From Adineta vaga (lineage: Eukaryota > Rotifera), in assembly GCA_021613535.1 (NCBI GenBank), contig CP075494.1, forward strand, positions 16,430,001-16,494,000: DNA of 64,000 bases, in the 5' to 3' direction. The notes beneath the pieces are model-generated. The model was not told the origin of the DNA and did not search any database. It worked only from the letters and a program-made list of their open reading frames with translations. The first letter of the stretch is position 1; the number at the start of each line of letters is the position of its first letter. This document shows, piece by piece, positions 45,300 through 56,567 of this stretch. The position numbers and the translations under genes were made by a program.

Positions 45300-46140
45300 A
45301 ATTATTTATAATATATACGAATCGACTCACTTTTTAACGTTGATTTAATGATGTGTTCTACATCATGTTCAGTATTTTGAGCAGATGCACCAACATAATT
45401 ATTAGGGTCATTCCATGATGATGTATTACCATAGTAGCCATCGAATCAGACGATGTAGACTGAGTGATTGATGATGAGGAACGTCGAGTATTTGTTGGTT
45501 AGGATAAACCAGTTGGATCAAAACGAAGATTAACTAATAAACCATCACTGAAATAAGCCAAAAACTGGTTATTACTTCTTAATTAATAATAATCTTTTTG
45601 TATTTATCTAATAACCTCAAGTGCTGCTCGATTTGTCATTCGTTCCATCATATGTGGGTAAGCAATAAGCATTTGTTCATATACTTCTGGATTAATTGAA
45701 ACACATAATATTGTAGCATTCGAGATATCAAATCGGGTGAACTGCCAGAGGTATCAGTCGGAATTATTGAAACTGCTTGCTGTGTTCTCGTGATTAAGTA
45801 TTTGTTAAAGCAGTAGAATATTGTTGTATTTTCTATGTAAAAAAACAGGAGAAAACTTTTGTTACTGATAAATATATTGGTTCTCGTACATTTTTTCATC
45901 TAAATTTCAAATCAAATTATTATTCATTTTCTGAAAAATATCTTCATCATATTGACGATTGTCATTTAACATTTTTCCTTGACTTTTTAAAATTTGCTCG
46001 GCATGAAGAAAACAGTATCACGGTAAAAACTAGTTCTTACCAATGCAAATTCTAATTCACGTATTTTTTCCAGCTATAGTGCTGCTTCGATTTTTGCTTT
46101 ATCAACTACTCATTGAATCATGTCCGTCTGATTGTATATT
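45300..46140 (-). pseudogene. Unidentified decayed coding fragments
   Basis: Several minus-strand pieces in different frames look coding: VDKAKIEAAL then, past a stop, LEKIRELEFAL (near 46060-46120); HAEQILKSQGKMLNDNRQYD (near 45930-46000); SNATILCVSINPEVYEQML with YPHMMERMTNRAALEVI (45610-45740); and SDGLLVNLRFDPTGL (near 45500-45550). Intervening stops and frame changes point to a pseudogene. I do not recognise the family; a coiled-coil or channel-associated protein is possible but unsupported. Confidence 0.3.
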
Positions 46141-46331
46141 TCGCGTATACAAGTGGTAAAAATAGTTTATTCTAAATAGGTATGTTTATCATACATCTAA
46201 TTTAGTCGCATGAATACCTTTATATATACTTTTGCTTTTTATTCTATAGTTAAAGGTAGAGAAAGAAAGTAAAGCATAGCAACAGTAAGTAGTTAAAATG
46301 AATCGGTCATTTTTCTTTTCTTTTCGTTTAA

Positions 46332-46398
46332 TTTGAGGGTGGGTGTGGGTATGGGTAAGAGTGAGGGAATGGCAGATATCAATATCCACACTCTCAAC
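46332..46398. repeat. Telomere-like hairpin H12
   Basis: Left arm TTTGAGGGTGGGTGTGGGTA, then a decayed G-rich continuation, and right arm ATCCACACTCTCAA. The PARP remnant begins within a few bases of its right end. Confidence 0.8.
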
Positions 46399-46399
46399 T

Positions 46400-46791
46400 A
46401 TTTCATAGAACTAAAGGTGAGAGAATTGATGGTATACCGAAGAGTGCTTTTGATGATCGTTAATTATTATGCTGTTGGCATGTATGGTAAGAATTTTTAT
46501 GCATTAAAATTCGATATTTTTTTCGTTTCTGCAGACCGTGGTGATTACTTTGCCGATAATCCACTGAAAGCTTGTGGTTTTACGAGTTCAGATCCAAAAA
46601 ACAGAAATGCACATGTTATGTTCTATAGTACAGTCATTATAGGAAGATCTTATATATTAACAGCAGAAAAGAAAGATTTAATGGCAACACCAGAAGCCTT
46701 CTATTCAGTCATTGGAAAACATTCACACAAACAGAATATATCGTTTATCGTTATGGACATGCTGTTCCATATTTAAAAATAATCTACCAAG
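46400..46791 (+). pseudogene. PARP catalytic-domain remnant
   Basis: The C-terminal half of a poly(ADP-ribose) polymerase fold can be read in pieces: NYYAVGMYG, then after an intron (donor near 46486, acceptor CTGCAG before 46534) RGDYFADNPLKACGFTSSDP. This is followed by HVMFYSTVIIGRSYIL and, in a shifted frame, YIVYRYGHAVPYLKIIYQ. The YFAD block and the final VYRYG-A-PYL-I-Y are typical PARP features. At least two frameshifts (before NYY and before YIVYRYG) and the missing N-terminal half with the NAD-binding histidine make it a pseudogene. Its left border coincides with hairpin H12. Confidence 0.65.
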
Positions 46792-47653
46792 GTGGATAGT
46801 CGTTCCATTTGATTTATATCAAATAAACATAAAATTGCTTTTGGTGTATGTTTTTCGTAAGAAAAAAAATAAAACAAAAAATAGGAATTTCAACTGATTA
46901 GAATAAATAAAAAAGAGAGAAAAATCAATGGTTTTTTATTGCCTTGTGAATGTATATGTTACATAAGTGTAATATTCGAAAATTGAACTTAAATATTGTA
47001 TATGATGCGTTATAGCAAATTTCAGAAAATTCATTTCAGTGTTCTTCAAAGAAGAATACCCAGACAGGCATGACCTCTAAAGATACGCGTATTTCACTGT
47101 TTTTTTCGAGTTTTGTCTGTCTGGGTATAATGGAAGAACTATGCCTGATGTTATTTATATACATGTGACAGCAATTGAATTTCGTAATTCTAATGGATCT
47201 GAAGAATATTAAATATTTTTATGAATTGAGTTTTTCTATTTAATATTTGATTTAAGATATGTTATCAAGGCACATAATGTACAAATGATAATTTATGAGT
47301 ATCTGCATCAACTGCATTGAAAGATACTTTAACTGTAACAATGACTGCCCCAAGTTCATGTGTATCAAAAACAATTTATGACGTAAAACTCCTTATGAAT
47401 TCAAACAAGCAGTTAGTTATTTATAGTTCCACAGATGAATGTCTTCCATCACCTCCATATCTTAAAGTATTTTAATTTTTTATAATTTTAAAATAAAAAA
47501 CAGTTGAATACATCACTCAATTTTTATATAATTTCACTTTATATTTCTATCATATTATTATTTATTCATCTAAAAAACGTCAAAATAATTTAATGAAATC
47601 TTTAAACATGACATAGTATATTGTATCTATTTCCATATGCATCAATGAATTTA
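46792..47653. other. Intergenic with a 15-bp inverted repeat
   Basis: No gene recognised. A possible coding scrap (QLVIYSSTDECLPSPPYLKV, plus strand, near 47410-47470) lacks context. A separate inverted repeat lies at 47056-47128. Confidence 0.4.
47056..47128. repeat. Inverted repeat ATACCCAGACAGGCA
   Basis: ATACCCAGACAGGCA at 47056-47070 is mirrored at 47114-47128 (TGTCTGTCTGGGTAT) with one mismatch and a 43-bp loop. It differs from the TGTGGG hairpins and could be a different small foldback element. Confidence 0.55.
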
Positions 47654-47735
47654 ATTGAGGGTGTGGGTGTGGGTGTGGACATGAATACTGTACTCTAATC
47701 CGCTCTCACTTTTACACCCACACCAACTCTCGAGA
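47654..47735. repeat. Telomere-like hairpin H13
   Basis: Left arm ATTGAGGGTGTGGGTGTGGG with a further TGTGG; right arm TTACACCCACACCAACTCTCGAG, with a decayed loop of about 35 bp. Longest loop of the set. Confidence 0.8.
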
Positions 47736-48150
47736 TGCGATAAATACGTGACCTGTGGAAAATTTCTCGGGAAGTAAAATATGCACAGTAAGTTGGTAAA
47801 AATCAATCTAGAAAGAGAACGATAAGAAAGAAAATTGTTTTTTTTGCTGTTTGCATTTTCAGAAGAAATCATAAAAATCGTCGACAGCACATTTTTCAGA
47901 ATATTAACCACAGGGTGCACTTGAAAATGAAAAGAATTTGTTTAAAAATACAGATAAAAGCGCTCGGAAGTAGCAAAGAATAATTGGAATTTTCCAACAT
48001 ACTAAAACGTTATATAATAGAAACTGAGCTAGAACAGAATTATACACACAAAGAAATTCTGTATGTACACAAATACTCTTTTTGATAGACGTTCTAGCAA
48101 CAATGATATTACTATTGATTTTAATGTAGTGTAGCGAAATAATATATCCA
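47736..48150. other. Intergenic, 5' flank of GTPase gene
   Basis: No gene recognised; small minus-strand open frames are motif-free. The promoter of the GTPase gene at 48151 should lie here. Confidence 0.4.
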
Positions 48151-50184
48151 ATGGTTGATCTAATAAACGTCATTATTATAGGAGAAAGTGGATCTGGTGG
48201 GTTTTCTTTTTTAATATGCTTATTGATATAAACTATTGTTATTTTCACAGGAAAAAGTACGTTAATAAACTATTTGACCAATTTCTTTCTGAATGGAACT
48301 GTAGGAAAACCTAAAATTGCAATTCCAAACAGATATTTTAAGAAAGCAACCGAACACTTCGACTTCAACGAAAAATCATTATCTGATAATAGTATAAATA
48401 AGACGGTTATTTGTCAAGAATACAGGTTCCAACAGGATGATAATACGTATCGTTTTATCGATACGCCAGGCATCAGTCATACAAATGGATTAGAACAAGA
48501 CAAAAAGAATATGCGAAACATTATTGAAATGATAGTAAAAGTAAAACAATTAAGCGCTATCATCTTGGTTATAAATGGAACACAATCACGCATTACAACA
48601 AGTGTTCAAAACGTTCTTCAAAGTTTTCGACAGCAGTTATCGAATAATCTATTAAATAATTTAATTGTGATTTTGACAAACTGCCGTGGCTTTTCTGCGA
48701 ACTTTGACCCAAAACAAAATGGTCTTTCTGCAAACTGCGAAATTTTTCATATGCAAAACTCAGCATTCTCAAGTGATCCAAAAGAACGAACCTCAAAACA
48801 AAAGGAGACAGTTCAAGAGGATTGGGCGATCTCTTTCGAGACGGTACAAGAGATTTTATCATTCATCAAGTCACGTGTAATTGTTCAGACGAATACAATT
48901 GCTGCAATGCAGAATACTCGAGATGGAATTTTCAGTTTTTTCCATGAGACGCGAATCATTATAATGCAGCTGCGAGATGTAGAGCTGGCTCTAGATGAAA
49001 TAGAAACGCGACATATTTCGCCATTCGATACAAGAAACCAGACAGAGCAGAAGGAAGTTTCTACTTTGGACGTTCAGTCTGTTCATCACATAAATTTAAT
49101 ATGTCGACGATGCAATGAAGTATGTCACGAACGCTGTAACATACAGGAGCAAAAGGAATGTGGACAACGAGGTTTGTTAGCTTGCCATTCTCTAAAAGGT
49201 GGCAAATGTCATAAGTGTCATTGTTCATATGAAGATCATTACCACGATCGTAAGAGCTTTAAAAAATGTCATCGGAAGGTGACTGAGATCGTAGTTAATT
49301 TACAGAATCTTAATAGTCGAGTGAATACTCCTTGTCAAAGCTTAAAGCAAATCTATCAGCTACTGGACGAATCTCTAAACAGAATATATGAGAAAATCGA
49401 AAACTATTGTCGAGATTTGCAGCATGCATGTAGTAATATTAATATAGTAAATGAACTTTTTCATTTCATCGAGTTTTTAAAAAAAGATTGCGATTATGCA
49501 AAGTTAGTTTCTTTCAGACGAAAAATCGAGCAGTTCATCAAACGTATAAAGCACTTATGCGAAGAATTAAGTGAGAATATAAATCAGATCGTACCCGGCG
49601 CAAAGAATAATCAATGGCCAACAAACAACAATAGGCCTAGATCTTCACATCATATTTCACGTTCGAAAAATAAGATACCTGAGAACGATGATCAGATGGA
49701 AGAATACGAGCATTATCCTGTCGGAGAGAGTGAAGAATTATCAAGTATTTGTAAGCAAACGTCAACGAAGATTTCATCTAATAAAACAGAAAATAATAAT
49801 AATCAAGAAAGTAGCAATGCAAAGGATAACATCGAAACCATTGAGGAATACTCCACTGTTCAATTATTGAACAAATACAATGCGAGTTTGGAAAAAAATG
49901 ATACTAATGGATTAGATTGTTTACTTCGAGAATTGAAAAAGAGATGCAAAGGTGAATCTATCGGATATCTTTCGAAGAAACAGCAGATTCAGTTGTGTAA
50001 GTTTTATAAAAATGGTAGTGATATGACTCAAGAGGTACGGAATGCTATGGCATTTAAGTTAACAAAATATATAGATAAGGTTATAGATTTCGACGTATGT
50101 AAAATTGAAATTATACCTGAAGATACATTACTTCAGCTAGCAAGTATACATCTTTTAGCCGAAGATGTCGATAGATTTGAATAG
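48151..50184 (+). CDS. AIG1-like GTPase with Cys/His-rich module
   Basis: Exon 1 (48151-48196) and exon 2 (48251-50184) give 659 aa; the 54-nt phase-1 intron splits the P-loop codon for GESGSGKST (residues 11-19). Switch II reads FIDTPGISHTNG (near 85), and LTNCRG (near 157) sits where AIG1/GIMAP GTPases have their guanine-specificity motif. After the G domain comes a Cys/His-rich module (about 290-345: CRRCNEVCHERC, CHKCHCSYEDHYH) that could bind zinc, then coiled-coil segments and an acidic, Asn-rich region. AIG1-like GTPases act at membranes in immune and stress responses in plants and animals; a similar role here is inference. The start ATG lies just before the first beta strand (INVIIIG), so the N-terminus is minimal compared with the downstream paralogue. 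Confidence 0.85.
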
Positions 50185-50649
50185 AATATATTCTGTATCG
50201 ATTCGTATCAAAGATTTATTTATCTTCTTTGATTTTGTTTCTTTTTTATCTCATTATGATGTATTATACAATCATCCGTCTATCCTTCGTTTCATTTTGG
50301 TTCCTCTGATTTTTTCTATATTGAATGTTATGAGGAGCAGATGGATGAAGTATTTAAATGAACTACATAAAAGTTTTTGTAATATTTCAAACATAGGATT
50401 CTACTAGTACCCACATTTTGTGTCTCTTTCTTTTGAAAACGTTTACTTTATATCTTATTCTAAATTCTGTTGTATTGCTGAGAGTGAACGATATTCTTCT
50501 TGTTTTGAAATGTATTCTTTTTCAGTGTTTGTTTTCTTGTCTCAAGCTTGAATAGCTAAAATATTACTCGATTTACTTCAAATCAAGAAACTGATTCTTT
50601 CAATCTATTTTGTAGATAATACATCAGTTGGTATATTTAGTTTCTAATT
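50185..50649. other. Intergenic between the two GTPase genes
   Basis: A short spacer between tandem paralogues in the same orientation. Open frames are motif-free. It should hold the promoter of the second GTPase. Confidence 0.45.
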
Positions 50650-53600
50650 ATGGGTAATGAACATAGCAAATCATCAGTGTACGACAAAAAAACCACAACT
50701 GCGATTGCTAAAAATGATAAACCGACCGCTCCAACATATCCTGACAGTATCGTTAAAATTTTGGTTATAGGAGAAACAGGAGCAGGTAATGATTTATTGA
50801 AAATAAACTTTTATAGACATATCAAATAAGGGGACATTGTCAAAAATTCAGCACCTTTCGAGTCATAAATTTAGCCTGCTATACAGAATTGAGTCAATAA
50901 TATCTTTCATAAAAATTGTCTATCTATAGAGTGTTTCTAAGAAAGATCGCATGTTTTTTCTATTGTCTCTATGAGAGTTATCCTAACAATACTTAAAGAT
51001 ATAACAAATCTCGGCTTAGCTTTGGATTTAGGACCAAGACATTGGGTTGTGAATTTTGGGTTGGTTTTCAGACATACGCGATTTAGATTTGGGAACTGGT
51101 TTCTAGATTTTTTATGATTTTAGTAAGACCACATGAAAATAGCAATGCTATACTTAACCTTGAGAGTCATTGAGCCCAGAAATATTGACGGATTTGTAGC
51201 CACAATCTTGAATTTTAGATTTAGATTTAGATTTGTTATCAGATAAAAATAGATTGCGATTGAACAATTACAATTAAAGCTGTAATCTTTTCATAGCGGT
51301 TTAGTTTAGGGAACAGATGCAAAACTCAAATCCAAGCTAGTGTGTCACAAATCCTAGGCTTCGTATTTGCTGCATCCCTGGATAATTGACAATTTACAGA
51401 TAGTTCTTATCAAAAAAACTGTTCGAACAACTCTATCATCAAGAGCTAAGTTTTTTTAATAGCTATTCTGATAAGGATTGGTGAGACTAAACATTTCTTT
51501 TGAGAACGTGTCAAGGACGGAACGAGCTGAGTTCTTATATGCATATAGCTATCTTCTGATAGATGATAATATGAATGTTTGAACTTAAATTGAGTAGTTC
51601 TCAATAATATTATTGAAACTGCTCTTGAGAATTACAAAGACTAAACAAACCTGTAGCTTGTCACACTCAAAATTTAGTCTGAGAGTACGAATGACTAAAG
51701 AATACATGATCAAACATCTATTATCACAACTTAATGTTATATTCGACTGCGACGTAAAGTATGCATGAGGTAAGTTATATACTACTCATTACGTATTCTG
51801 GCTTCTTATATAGTCAGTCGATACGACAAAAAAAGTGAAGAGACATCAGAACTTGTGTCTTACGACACAATGTTTCTTCGGCTATATTCTAACTCCAAAT
51901 ATAACTGTCTCATATACAATACGAGCTCATATACGAAAAGAACGAAAAAGAAGAGAAAGAATAAGAGGGAGAATACAGTTAGAATAAAACGGAAGGTTAC
52001 ATCGCCCAATAGTAGTATTGGATAAGAACGATAAGTTACAAGGTTGACCTCTTATAATTACAGCATTTAATAATATAATACACAAAGATACAAGAATTTT
52101 ACATTTATGTGTCTTTTGGCACATCAACCACCTTCAGATAATCAATATTCGCATATTTTTCTAATTATTTTACTAGGCAAGTCAACGTTCATAAATTACG
52201 TCGCAAACTATTTTCGGAAAGGCACACTGACCGATCTGAAAGTTGCAATACCAACAAAACATCGTCCTATTCCAACGGAAGCATTTGTATATTGTGAAAA
52301 CAACGTCAGCGATGTTGCACAATCCAAGACTGATAGTTGCAACCATTATCTATTTATTGATTCAAGAACTAACAAAGAATATTTGTTTTTGGATACTCCA
52401 GGTATGAGCGATACAAGAGGTGTTCAACAAGACGAAATAAACATGGAGCGTATTTTAAACGCAGTAGAATTACTAGGCGGTCTTACAGTGATAATTATTG
52501 TTATAAATGGAACGACAGGACGAATGACTTCAACGATTAAGAACGTAATTGTAAAGCTTCGTAGTAATTTACCAAATGCCATTCTAGATACAGTTATCGT
52601 TGCATTCACGAATGGTAAACAACATGAAGTTAATTTCGACCTTAACTGTTTAGACTTACAAGCAGGAAAAATACATCCTTTTTATTTTCAAAATTCAGCA
52701 TTCTCATCAGATCCATCCAGGTGGAATGAACGAGCGTTAAAACATCTTCAAGTAGATTGGGAGGATTCAATGGATGAATTCACTCGAATGATACAGCTCA
52801 TCAATGAATGTTCGCCAAAGGCGATAACAGCGTTTACAGACATGAAGAATATTCGCAATACGATTAGATCTCTCTTCCATAAAGCTCGTCTAGAAGTTAC
52901 CAAAATCCAGAAAATGCAAGACGAAATAGCTGCACTGCAACAAGGTGTCTCCGATTTCGATTCAGTTCGACAGTTAAATAAGAACTATGTTCAGAAAAAA
53001 ACCGTCGACAATGTAGAACAGATTCCCTGCTCTCACTATAATACTGTTTGTACGGTTTGCACTGAAGTATGCCATAATGAATGCAGTCTGACAGAGACCA
53101 CCACAGTCGGAGATCAGATTTTTGAAAGATGTTCTGCAATGGAAAATGGCACTTGTACAGTATGTAAAAACAAATGCAGTTATGAAAAACATTATCATGC
53201 TCGAGTGACCTTTCGTCACGTGAAAAAAAGCATTGAAGATGTTTTGCATGACATTAAAGCGAAATACGACCAAGCTGGTGCTAAAAAATCGGCTGCTCAA
53301 CAAGAAATCATGACTATTGCCGATGCTAAGAAGGTTTTAGAAACTGCACTTAACAAAATGAATGGCGAGATTAAACAATTATGTCTAAATTTAAAGGGAA
53401 TTTGTAGTGGGTTTAATCTTGTTGATGAGCTCTACGCTATGATCAATCAACTACAAATAGAAGCACAGTCGTTAACAAGTATTGATGCACGAAAAAATGC
53501 TGAGGACTTCATTCGTAGCTTGATAGGATTCTGTGAACAGATGGAAACAGATCCTCGGTTTCAAGCACGATCTGGGCAAGCTAAAGTGACTATCGTCGAC

Positions 53601-55169
53601 TATCATCCACCGTCAAACATATCGCATAACCGTTTCTTGACAAAAACAGCACACACAAAACCATCACAATCATCCGTATCTACGCAACAATATACTGACC
53701 AAGAGGGAAATAGCTTTGATTTGATTAGTATCGAGACTATGTTGCGTAAGTTGCTCATGCCGATTCTGACTGATCAAAGCCAAAGCAAATATAAAACCGC
53801 TTGTGACAATAGTGATGATTACCATGATCAGAGACCTCGGCCACGGCAACATCGTACGCGCAATCGAAATCCGACGATCTATTCCGATAATAAGAAAAAA
53901 CATTGTCAAGAACGATCGCAAAAGCACCAAAATCGAACGCCATCAGTTTCGTCTGATGAAACAAGTAGTGACAAAAGCTTTAGATCAGGTTCTGAAGAAT
54001 ATAGTCTCGATGATCGCCATCCCCGACATCGATTTACACAACTGACTACGAAATCTACTAATAAAATACAGAGACATCGTAAACAACACCGCCAGGATAC
54101 AGTTACATACAACGATTTTTCTCATCAATCTTCACCGTCTGTACAGCACCAATCTTTTCAGGCGATGAACTCTTTCACACGCGACAACTTGCGTCAAATA
54201 TACACAGACAATCTAATTGGTATGCAGCATCAAGCACAATTACAACAGAATGGGCAGAATTTCACGTTAGTTTCTGATGAATTAGATAAGCGGATGCAGG
54301 GCAAAACAACTGGTCCGCTAACAGAAGAAGATCAAGATTTATATTTTATTTACATTCGAAAATACGAACGTAAAGATCAAGCAACTTTAGCCAAAGATTA
54401 CAGAGCGTTGCAACAACAAATTCACGCAATTTTCGAATCTAATATCACTCCCATCCCGCACTATTTACTCTTACAATGTGCAGCAATCTATAAATTACAA
54501 AAGGAATCTACTCAAATAGCTGAACGACAAAACAGTTTTGTGGTTGATCTTGCGCCGTGCCGTGATATCCAGTCTCCAGAACAAGTGCGCAAACAGAGTG
54601 ATAGCAAATCTTACATTGTTTCTTCTTCGATGATGTCGCCTCAGTCGAAATCAGCTACTTGTGAAACTAGAGCTGTAAAAGATAATACATTTGCCGATAT
54701 TGATGTTAATTCAATGCAAACTACTTGTCTTAATAGATTAACTGCTTTGTATTTCCATGTTATTACTACTCAAAATGAAATATTATGCGGAACTGTCAAA
54801 GCGGAACTTGAAAAGTTTGGTAGAGAGACGAACAAAAAAGCGATCACAATTATTAACAATTTATTCGAGAAAACAATTGAGATTCTGTCATCTCAAAGTG
54901 TAGAGGAACTACAAACTTTATTTGATAATCAGAAAGAAACAATCGTTAACCAAGTTTCAACTCATATGGCTGATTCAATGACTCACGAAGACTCCATAAT
55001 ACATGCAGCATGTATATATTATTTAATCGAGAATCAACCACCACTAGTTATAAAACCGTATGTTTTGTTAAATATTAATTACATAATTATATCTTTTATT
55101 AATTTTATCTGTAGGAACGTAGTCAATTTATATAATGACGACAATATATACGGCACTGTAAGATTTTAG
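50650..55169 (+). CDS. AIG1-like GTPase, myristoylation-type N-terminus, Cys/His-rich module
   Basis: Exons 50650-50785, 52177-55057 and 55115-55169 give 1023 aa. It starts MGNEHSKSS, a good N-myristoylation signal (Gly2, Ser6), suggesting membrane attachment. The P-loop GETGAGKST (41-49) is split by a 1391-nt phase-1 intron at the same codon as in the upstream paralogue. DTPG lies near 117 (FLDTPGMSDTRG). A Cys/His-rich module (about 329-386: CTVCTEVCHNEC, CTVCKNKCSYEKHYH) is followed by a low-complexity, Arg/His/Ser-rich region (about 560-680) and a helical C-terminus. The last intron (57 nt) is stop-free and a multiple of three, so its retention would give a hydrophobic 19-residue insert. 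Tandem position, shared intron and shared module show that the two GTPases are duplicates, with this one much extended. Confidence 0.85.
50786..52176 (+). other. Long intron inside the P-loop of the second GTPase
   Basis: 1391 nt, against 54 nt for the same intron in the paralogue. It contains TTTAGATT-type short repeats near 51210-51240 but no recognised gene or transposon. Insertion of an unidentified element is a reasonable guess for the expansion. Confidence 0.6.
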
Positions 55170-55926
55170 TGGCACATTTTTAAAATGCCTCATAATCAAA
55201 CTTTCAGGTCGCACTTTATAAATCTTGCGATCTGAATGTATTTCTATTAAATTTCGAAACGTTTTATACAATAAAATTCAAACAATTCATGTTGATTTAT
55301 AAGCTTAGTGATCATATTCCTAAATAATGAAGGATCCATTTTGTAGTTACGAGTGATTTAGAATCTTTTTGTGATCATCTAATTATAACTAAAGAAAATT
55401 GTTTGATCACAAGAATCAGATATCAGTAAATTGCATTGATATCGTAAAAATTAATTTACAAACTTTGAAAAACTAAAAACATAAATGAAGACATTTTAGA
55501 TGGTAGATAGAGATTCATTTATTGTATAGAAATAATGTATGCTTACAATTGTCCGTCTGTTGACTAAGAAAAATATCATGTTCAACTGAAATCTCTATGA
55601 AAAATAGCTTATTGGGATACTCGATTAGCATGATTTCGAAATCTATTCCAATCAAAATTCTTGGTATTTACATTTGTTATTTTTACAAATTAAAATTTTG
55701 TCTTCGAAAGAAAAGCACTAAAAATATAATTGGCAAGGCATAAATTATGCTTTGACTAACTTATTGTTAGTTATATTTTTGATTGGTATTTAGAAATGTT
55801 AAATATCATTGTTAGTAACGTGCTTGTGAAAATCGTGATCAAAACTTTGACGATACATATGCAACCAATTGTTAGAAATCTATTCCGAAAAAAACCAGTT
55901 GATCATTTTTTTGTAACTAGTTACCT
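55170..55926. other. Intergenic, nothing recognised
   Basis: The 3' flank of the GTPase gene; AT-rich, no supported coding frame. Confidence 0.45.
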
Positions 55927-56256
55927 TAGACATGTGTAATAAACTGCACGCGAATCAGTTTTTTCGTAACCATAATAAATATTTCCAAATAGAATTGGAA
56001 CAATTGATATGATTGAACATATAGGTGGACATTCATTATTAATAATTTTAAGACATCAAGAATTTTCACAAAAACTATTACAAACTGAATGTAATTCATC
56101 TGGTACCAGAAGAACACATTTGAATGCTGACCAGCAATCATTTGATGTATATTGATCATGAATAGAAAATATTATTCTAAATAATTTCTTATGATAATTC
56201 GCGACATTTTGCATCTTTAGTTGAAAGACTTGGGAAAATTGGTTTAATAGTATCAT
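55927..56256 (-). pseudogene. Cys-rich protein fragment with in-frame TGA
   Basis: Minus-strand frame reading LKMQNVANYHKKLFRIIFS, then NDCWSAFKCVLLVPDEL and CNSFCENS, then TGA, and continuing in the same frame with CLKIINNECPPICSI, IVPILFGNIYYGYEK and AVYYTCLR. The regular cysteines on both sides of the stop show that the frame was once continuous. An acceptor-like TACCATAG lies just upstream (near 56260), so it was an internal exon. I do not recognise the domain. No neighbouring exon is found, so this is probably an isolated remnant. Confidence 0.5.
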
Positions 56257-56480
56257 ATTCTATGGTATAAGTTTATAGATTGAATTGTTTATTTCAACTT
56301 GTGAACAATGTTCTTCAACATTGTATTGAAACAGAACATGTTAAACTATTCAAAAAATTTTTTGTGTTTTGATAAAAAGATTACATAGAGTCTATAATGT
56401 CCATCATATATTCTACATCTTTCATTTCATAATAATACATAGAACCAAATCTTTCTTTTGCACAATTATAGAATATTTCC

Positions 56481-56561
56481 ATCTTGAGGGTGGGTGTGGG
56501 TGCGAGTGTGAGTGTTGCTGAAAGAAGACAGGAGTACTCACGCCCACACCACACCCGCAAA
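56481..56561. repeat. Telomere-like hairpin H14
   Basis: Begins ATCTTGAGGGTGGGTGTGGG, loop GAAAGAAGACAGGAGTACTC (one base different from H8), right side CGCCCACACCACACCCG. It ends 6 bp beyond the stop codon of the TPR/J-like gene. Confidence 0.9.
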
Positions 56562-56567
56562 GTTCAA

